Shown: positions 6,179 through 8,847 of the stretch, in pieces
Position numbering within the stretch: position 1 is the first letter of the stretch
How the letters are laid out: the number at the start of each line of letters is the position of its first letter
Origin: CAZTLI01 sp964614375
GTDB lineage: Bacteria > Chloroflexota > Anaerolineae > Aggregatilineales > Phototrophicaceae
Direction of reading: 5' to 3'
Length of the DNA: 8,847 nt
Assembly (NCBI GenBank): GCA_964614375.1
Contig: CAZTLI010000217.1
Coordinates: 1-8,847, forward strand
Notes under the pieces: generated by a model
Database searches by the model: none
Seen by the model: the letters and a program-made list of their open reading frames with translations, nothing else
Told to the model about the DNA's origin: nothing
Program-made: the position numbers and the translations under genes

Positions 6179-7102
6179 CTAAAACCCGCCGGGGACGGTC
6201 TGCCATGTGCCGCTGTCGGCGATTGTGCCACCCGTCCCGCTGACAAAAATCAGGATGTCGCCGCGTATCGGCAGATAGACCATGCGCCCATTTTCAAAAT
6301 CCTGAACAGTGGCCTGTGACGCTTGCTCTTGCAGGGTCGCCCAACCAAGTTGCGACTGAATACCGGGAATTTCGCGCCAGATTTTGCCGAAGCCGCGACG
6401 GGGTTCAAACAATCCCGGTGGCGATAATTGTCCACTGCTCACCGGGTCTACGCCTTCGACATAGGTGTCGTCAAAGCGCTGGAAGACGTTGTTGGTATAC
6501 ATAACATAAATCGACGGCGGAGTCGTGCCAATCCAGATCATCGTGCCGTGTTCAAATTGCTGATAGGCCGCTGGCAGCGATTGCGTCACGGGCGGACTGC
6601 CGGTTGGACAGCCGAGTTGATTTTGCAGCGATGGGTTGTTCGTAAAGGCGACGCCAAATCCACCCGGCGGGAAAATCAAGCACGCCGCGGGCGACCCGCC
6701 GATTGGTGTGCTGACGACTGCCCCACCACCCGCGACAGCGCCGGGCACGACAAAATCTGTCGGCAGCGGTGTGAAGACCAGCGCCGCTTCGATGAGACTG
6801 TTGACGGCATTCGGCTCCGGTGTATTGGGCGGAGTCGGTGTCAGAGTCAAGGTCGGCGTGGGGGTGATGGTCAGGCTGGGGGTGATACTGGGTGTGGCGG
6901 ACGTGGTTTCGCTCGGAATCGCCGTGAACGTCGGTGTATGCGTGAAGGTCGGCGGCAGAGTCGGTTGCAGTGGCGGCGGTGATGTCGGCGAGGGGAGCTG
7001 CGCCTCTGTCGGTAGACTGGCGGAATCCACACTCTCGCCCGTGCAGGCCGCGACCCACATCAGGATGAATAATAGGGGAAGTATCAGGCGTCGTGTCATC
7101 AT
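6179..7102 (-). CDS. Lipoprotein with Thr/Pro-rich linker and two LGFP-like repeats
   Basis: The 307-residue protein begins with a lipoprotein signal: basic MMTRR, a hydrophobic core, and lipobox VAAC with lipidated C20. Residues about 31-97 are a low-complexity Thr/Pro linker (TPTPTLTLTPTPP and similar), typical of wall-spanning surface proteins. Two tandem modules follow at about 145-202 and 233-288. Each has the pattern P-x-x-GFG-(hydrophobic core)-P-x-x-x-x-QLG, then a variable stretch, QxFExGxM, and a hydrophobic strand (SIYVMY, DILIFV). This resembles LGFP-type repeats seen in secreted wall-associated proteins. No catalytic site is visible, so the role is probably binding or structural at the cell surface. 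It appears to be the first gene of a two-gene unit with the glycosyltransferase. ATG 7102 and the next ATG (7099) are both possible starts. No ribosome-binding site is present; a TATAAT lies 7 nt upstream, consistent with a leaderless mRNA. Confidence 0.82.
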   Translation of the reverse strand: MMTRRLILPLLFILMWVAACTGESVDSASLPTEAQLPSPTSPPPLQPTLPPTFTHTPTFTAIPSETTSATPSITPSLTITPTPTLTLTPTPPNTPEPNAVNSLIEAALVFTPLPTDFVVPGAVAGGGAVVSTPIGGSPAACLIFPPGGFGVAFTNNPSLQNQLGCPTGSPPVTQSLPAAYQQFEHGTMIWIGTTPPSIYVMYTNNVFQRFDDTYVEGVDPVSSGQLSPPGLFEPRRGFGKIWREIPGIQSQLGWATLQEQASQATVQDFENGRMVYLPIRGDILIFVSGTGGTIADSGTWQTVPGGF

Positions 7103-7109
7103 GGGGTTT

Positions 7110-7115
7110 ATTATA
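7110..7115 (-). promoter_or_regulatory. -10 box of the lipoprotein gene, leaderless arrangement
   Basis: A perfect TATAAT on the minus strand ends 7 nt before the ATG at 7102, so the expected transcript start falls on or next to the start codon. No convincing -35 is visible at 16-18 bp; TTGCCC at 7139-7144 is too far (23-bp spacer). Confidence 0.5.
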
Positions 7116-7145
7116 ACGCCTCACCGCCCAGGCGCGATGGGCAAG

Positions 7146-7167
7146 TCATAGGGCTTTTGTCCTATGA
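7146..7167. promoter_or_regulatory. Inverted repeat, operator candidate in the divergent promoter region
   Basis: TCATAGG (7146-7152) and CCTATGA (7161-7167) are perfect 7-bp arms around an 8-nt centre. The right arm overlaps the extended -10 of the plus-strand promoter and the whole site is upstream of the minus-strand promoter, a good position for a dimeric regulator acting on both. It could equally form a DNA or RNA hairpin. No regulator gene is in the window. Confidence 0.4.
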
Positions 7168-7173
7168 TATACT
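7165..7173 (+). promoter_or_regulatory. Extended -10 promoter for the nucleotidyltransferase gene
   Basis: TGATATACT is an extended -10 (TGn followed by TATACT, 5 of 6 matches to TATAAT). No clear -35 exists at 16-18 bp, which extended -10 promoters tolerate. The predicted start is near 7180, immediately before the three 16-bp repeats, giving a leader of about 90 nt before the ATG at 7272. Confidence 0.45.
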
Positions 7174-7181
7174 CTACCTCA

Positions 7182-7229
7182 GTTTAACATTGCCCAATTT
7201 TAACATTGCCCAATTTTAACATTGCCCAA
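7182..7229 (+). repeat. Three tandem 16-bp direct repeats in the leader
   Basis: The unit TTTTAACATTGCCCAA occurs three times head-to-tail at 7182-7197, 7198-7213 and 7214-7229. The first copy differs only by G at its first base. They start at the predicted transcript start and end 42 bp before the start codon at 7272. They could be a protein-binding array or the product of replication slippage. They lie in frame with the gene downstream but are upstream of its likely start. Confidence 0.85.
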
Positions 7230-7271
7230 CGCCCCGATAGCCGCTATCGTTATCCGCAGAAAGGGCAGGTT

Positions 7272-7760
7272 ATGCACACACATCTCTCACTGGACGACGC
7301 CCTCACACGACGGGATGCCCTCCGGCAGCACGGTCGGACGCTGGTGTTCACCAATGGACATTTCGATTTGCTGCATGTAGGTCATCTTGATTATATCGAA
7401 AAGGCGCGGGCGTTGGGCGATGCGCTGTTCATCGGGCTGAATGGCGATGCCAGCACGCGGCGTCTGAAAGGCGCGGGACGACCACTTGTCCCGGCGGTGG
7501 AACGGGCGCGCCTGTTGATGGCCCTTCGCCCGGTGGATGGTGTGGTGCTATTTGACGACGACACGGCTCATGCGCTCATCGACGCGCTCAAGCCCGATGT
7601 TTACGTCAAAGGCGGCGATTATGCCCATAAACCCCTGCCCGAACGTCCGCTGGTCGAGGGCTATGGTGGGCGTGTCGTGTTGATTGATTATCTACCTGAC
7701 CACAGCACGTCTGGCCTCATCGCGCGTATCCAATCGCTGCCGAAACAGGTTTTAGAGTAG
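7272..7760 (+). CDS. rfaE2: Stand-alone nucleotidyltransferase, HldE-C/RfaE2-type (heptose-1-phosphate adenylyltransferase family)
   Basis: This 162-residue protein matches the single-domain cytidylyltransferase-like fold of the C-terminal half of HldE. Visible motifs are TNGHFDLLHVGH with the nucleotide-binding HxGH at 35-38, LNGDASTRRLKG (56-67) and RPLVPAVERARLLMALRPVD (70-89). VKGGDY (112-117) and a C-terminal HSTSGLI, where relatives usually have STT, complete the pattern. Characterised members transfer AMP from ATP to D-glycero-beta-D-manno-heptose 1-phosphate to make ADP-heptose. ATG 7272 is preferred because AAAGGG (7260-7265) lies 6 nt upstream; an in-frame TTG at 7206 falls inside the tandem repeats and is unlikely. 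No heptose kinase domain is fused or adjacent. It precedes MurJ by 98 bp on the same strand. The sugar could be a surface-glycan heptose or another sugar phosphate; the symbol denotes the family, not a proven substrate. Confidence 0.83.
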   Translation: MHTHLSLDDALTRRDALRQHGRTLVFTNGHFDLLHVGHLDYIEKARALGDALFIGLNGDASTRRLKGAGRPLVPAVERARLLMALRPVDGVVLFDDDTAHALIDALKPDVYVKGGDYAHKPLPERPLVEGYGGRVVLIDYLPDHSTSGLIARIQSLPKQVLE

Positions 7761-7816
7761 ACCAGTCGCCGCCTGAGCGCCCGATTCGCTGTATAGGCAG
7801 GGCGTCTATCGGCACG

Positions 7817-7822
7817 TATAAT
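7817..7822 (+). promoter_or_regulatory. Possible -10 box for murJ
   Basis: A perfect TATAAT lies 36 bp before the ATG at 7859 in the 98-bp gap after the nucleotidyltransferase. No recognisable -35 sits at 16-18 bp. murJ may have its own promoter in addition to read-through; no terminator is visible in the gap. Confidence 0.35.
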
Positions 7823-7858
7823 CGGCAGGCTAATCGTCCATCCATCGCAGGCACGCCT

Positions 7859-8847
7859 ATGACCACCGACAGCCTCGCCATCGAAGACCCGCTCGAAACC
7901 GCGTTAAGTGACACGACTCAGGAAGAGACCAATGCCGGAGTCGTCGGCGCGACGGGTATTCTCGCGCTGGGAAATGTCGCCAGTCGTGTGCTTGGTCTGG
8001 CGCGCGAAACGGTGCTGACGGGTCTGTTCGGCGCGACGGGCGCGGCGGATGCCTTTCTGGTGGCGATTCTCATCCCCAAAGGGCTGTTCGACCTGCTCAT
8101 CGCCGGACACATCAACAGCGCTATCGTCCCTGTGCTGAGCGAAGTGGTCACCAAACAGGGCAAAGCCGAATTGTGGCGCTTGCTGGCGGTGCTGCTGAGT
8201 CTGGTGACGACCCTGCTGGCGATTCTGGTGCTGGCCTTAGAGATGTTTGCGCCGGATGTGGTGCGACTGGTCAGCAGCGGGTCAAGCGAGGCGACCCTCT
8301 CGCTGGCGGCGGACTTGCTGCGTTTGACCGCGCCGGCACTGATCTTTATGGGCTTGTTTGCGCTGTTCAGCGGCACATTGTATGCGCTGCGGACATTCAC
8401 CTGGCCTGCCTTCGCGGGGGTGGTGTTCAATGGCAGCATCGTCGCCATTGCCCTGCTGTTCGCGCCACCCGTACAGTTACAATTCACCACTTCGACAGCC
8501 GATTTTGGTCTGATGCTCGCGCGGCCTGTGACCGGCATTACCGTATTCGCGGTGGGCTGGCTGATTGGCGCGCTGGCACAGATGGCGCTGCAACTGCCCG
8601 GACTGCGTGGGGCACATTTGCGTTTTCGCTTCAATTGGCGGCATCCGGCGGTGTGGCAAATCGCGGTCTTGTATGCGCCGGTGATGTTCTCGCTGATTAT
8701 GGATACGCTCATCATCCGCCCCTTTAGCTATAACCTCGCCAGCCACACCGGTACGGGGGACACCGCCTATATGAACTGGGCGACAACACTCGTGCAATTT
8801 CCGCAGGGATTGGTCGCGACGGCGATTAGTCTGGCGATTTTGCCGAC
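7859..8847 (+). CDS. murJ: MurJ/MviN-family lipid II flippase, 3'-truncated by window edge
   Basis: The frame runs from ATG 7859 (weak AGG ribosome-binding site at 7849-7851) to the window end; 329 codons are visible of a protein usually near 500-550 residues. MurJ is the polytopic MOP-superfamily protein that flips lipid II across the cytoplasmic membrane for peptidoglycan synthesis. The N-terminal signature is clear: ASRVLGLARETVLTGLFGA, then ADAFLVA and INSAIVPVLSE. Late in the window, LVQFPQGLVATAISLAILP is the conserved MurJ segment. An acidic N-terminal tail of about 25 residues precedes the first helix. R43, R49 and D64 correspond to E. coli R18, R24 and D39. The positions matching E. 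coli R52 and R270, both reported as functionally important, appear to be F77 and T310. This may be typical of the lineage. Other MOP-family exporters are a less likely identity. Confidence 0.85.
   Translation, partial: MTTDSLAIEDPLETALSDTTQEETNAGVVGATGILALGNVASRVLGLARETVLTGLFGATGAADAFLVAILIPKGLFDLLIAGHINSAIVPVLSEVVTKQGKAELWRLLAVLLSLVTTLLAILVLALEMFAPDVVRLVSSGSSEATLSLAADLLRLTAPALIFMGLFALFSGTLYALRTFTWPAFAGVVFNGSIVAIALLFAPPVQLQFTTSTADFGLMLARPVTGITVFAVGWLIGALAQMALQLPGLRGAHLRFRFNWRHPAVWQIAVLYAPVMFSLIMDTLIIRPFSYNLASHTGTGDTAYMNWATTLVQFPQGLVATAISLAILP

Noticed and set aside
6820..6990. Quasi-periodic GTCGGCGTG-like DNA suggesting a minisatellite
   Set aside because: It is explained by the Thr/Pro-repeat codons of the lipoprotein linker; the units are not regular enough to call a tandem DNA repeat.
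6636..7151. A long plus-strand frame opposite the lipoprotein gene
   Set aside because: Its Gly/Val-rich repetitive translation is the complement of the Thr/Pro linker. The minus-strand frame has a lipobox and repeat modules, so this is a shadow.
7918..8797. Long frames opposite or offset to murJ (7918-8715 minus, 8173-8727 plus, 8477-8797 minus)
   Set aside because: The frame from 7859 encodes an uninterrupted MurJ-type membrane protein. The others are hydrophilic or low-complexity by-products of GC-rich codons.

Overview
The window looks like a chromosomal segment of a Chloroflexota bacterium, probably Anaerolineae-like. This is inference from style: moderately GC-rich DNA, a lipoprotein with a long Thr/Pro linker followed by LGFP-like repeats, a MurJ of divergent type, and a GC-rich fold-back repeat of a kind common in these genomes. 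No rRNA, tRNA or CRISPR array was found.

Layout. Bases 1-912 (+) hold two tandem Doc/Fic-type genes, the first cut by the window edge. Bases 992-2002 (+) encode an orphan membrane histidine kinase with a good -10 box directly upstream. It converges on, and overlaps by 19 bp, a minus-strand pair: an MFS permease (4535-3216) followed by an M20 ArgE/DapE-type deacylase (3147-1984). Upstream of the permease, 4593-4986 is a non-coding 378-bp MITE-like element with 15-bp terminal inverted repeats, an 8-bp target duplication and a nested GC-rich fold-back. Next, on the minus strand, a secreted lipoprotein (7102-6179) is followed 24 nt later by a MurG/arabinokinase-like glycosyltransferase (6154-5069). 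A compact divergent control region (7103-7271) separates these from plus-strand envelope genes: a stand-alone HldE-C/RfaE2-type nucleotidyltransferase (7272-7760) and MurJ (7859 to the edge, incomplete).

How they fit together. The right half has a cell-envelope theme: sugar-nucleotide activation, a lipid II flippase, a glycosyltransferase and a surface lipoprotein. The permease and deacylase may form an uptake-and-hydrolysis pair for an N-acylated compound. No obviously new multi-gene system is present. The most interesting signals are non-coding. The MITE end supplies a TTGACG box 18 bp from a TATAGT inside the target duplication, a near-consensus promoter pointing at the MFS gene. The divergent region at 7103-7271 carries a possible leaderless promoter, an extended -10 overlapped by a 7-bp inverted repeat, and three tandem 16-bp repeats at the predicted transcript start.
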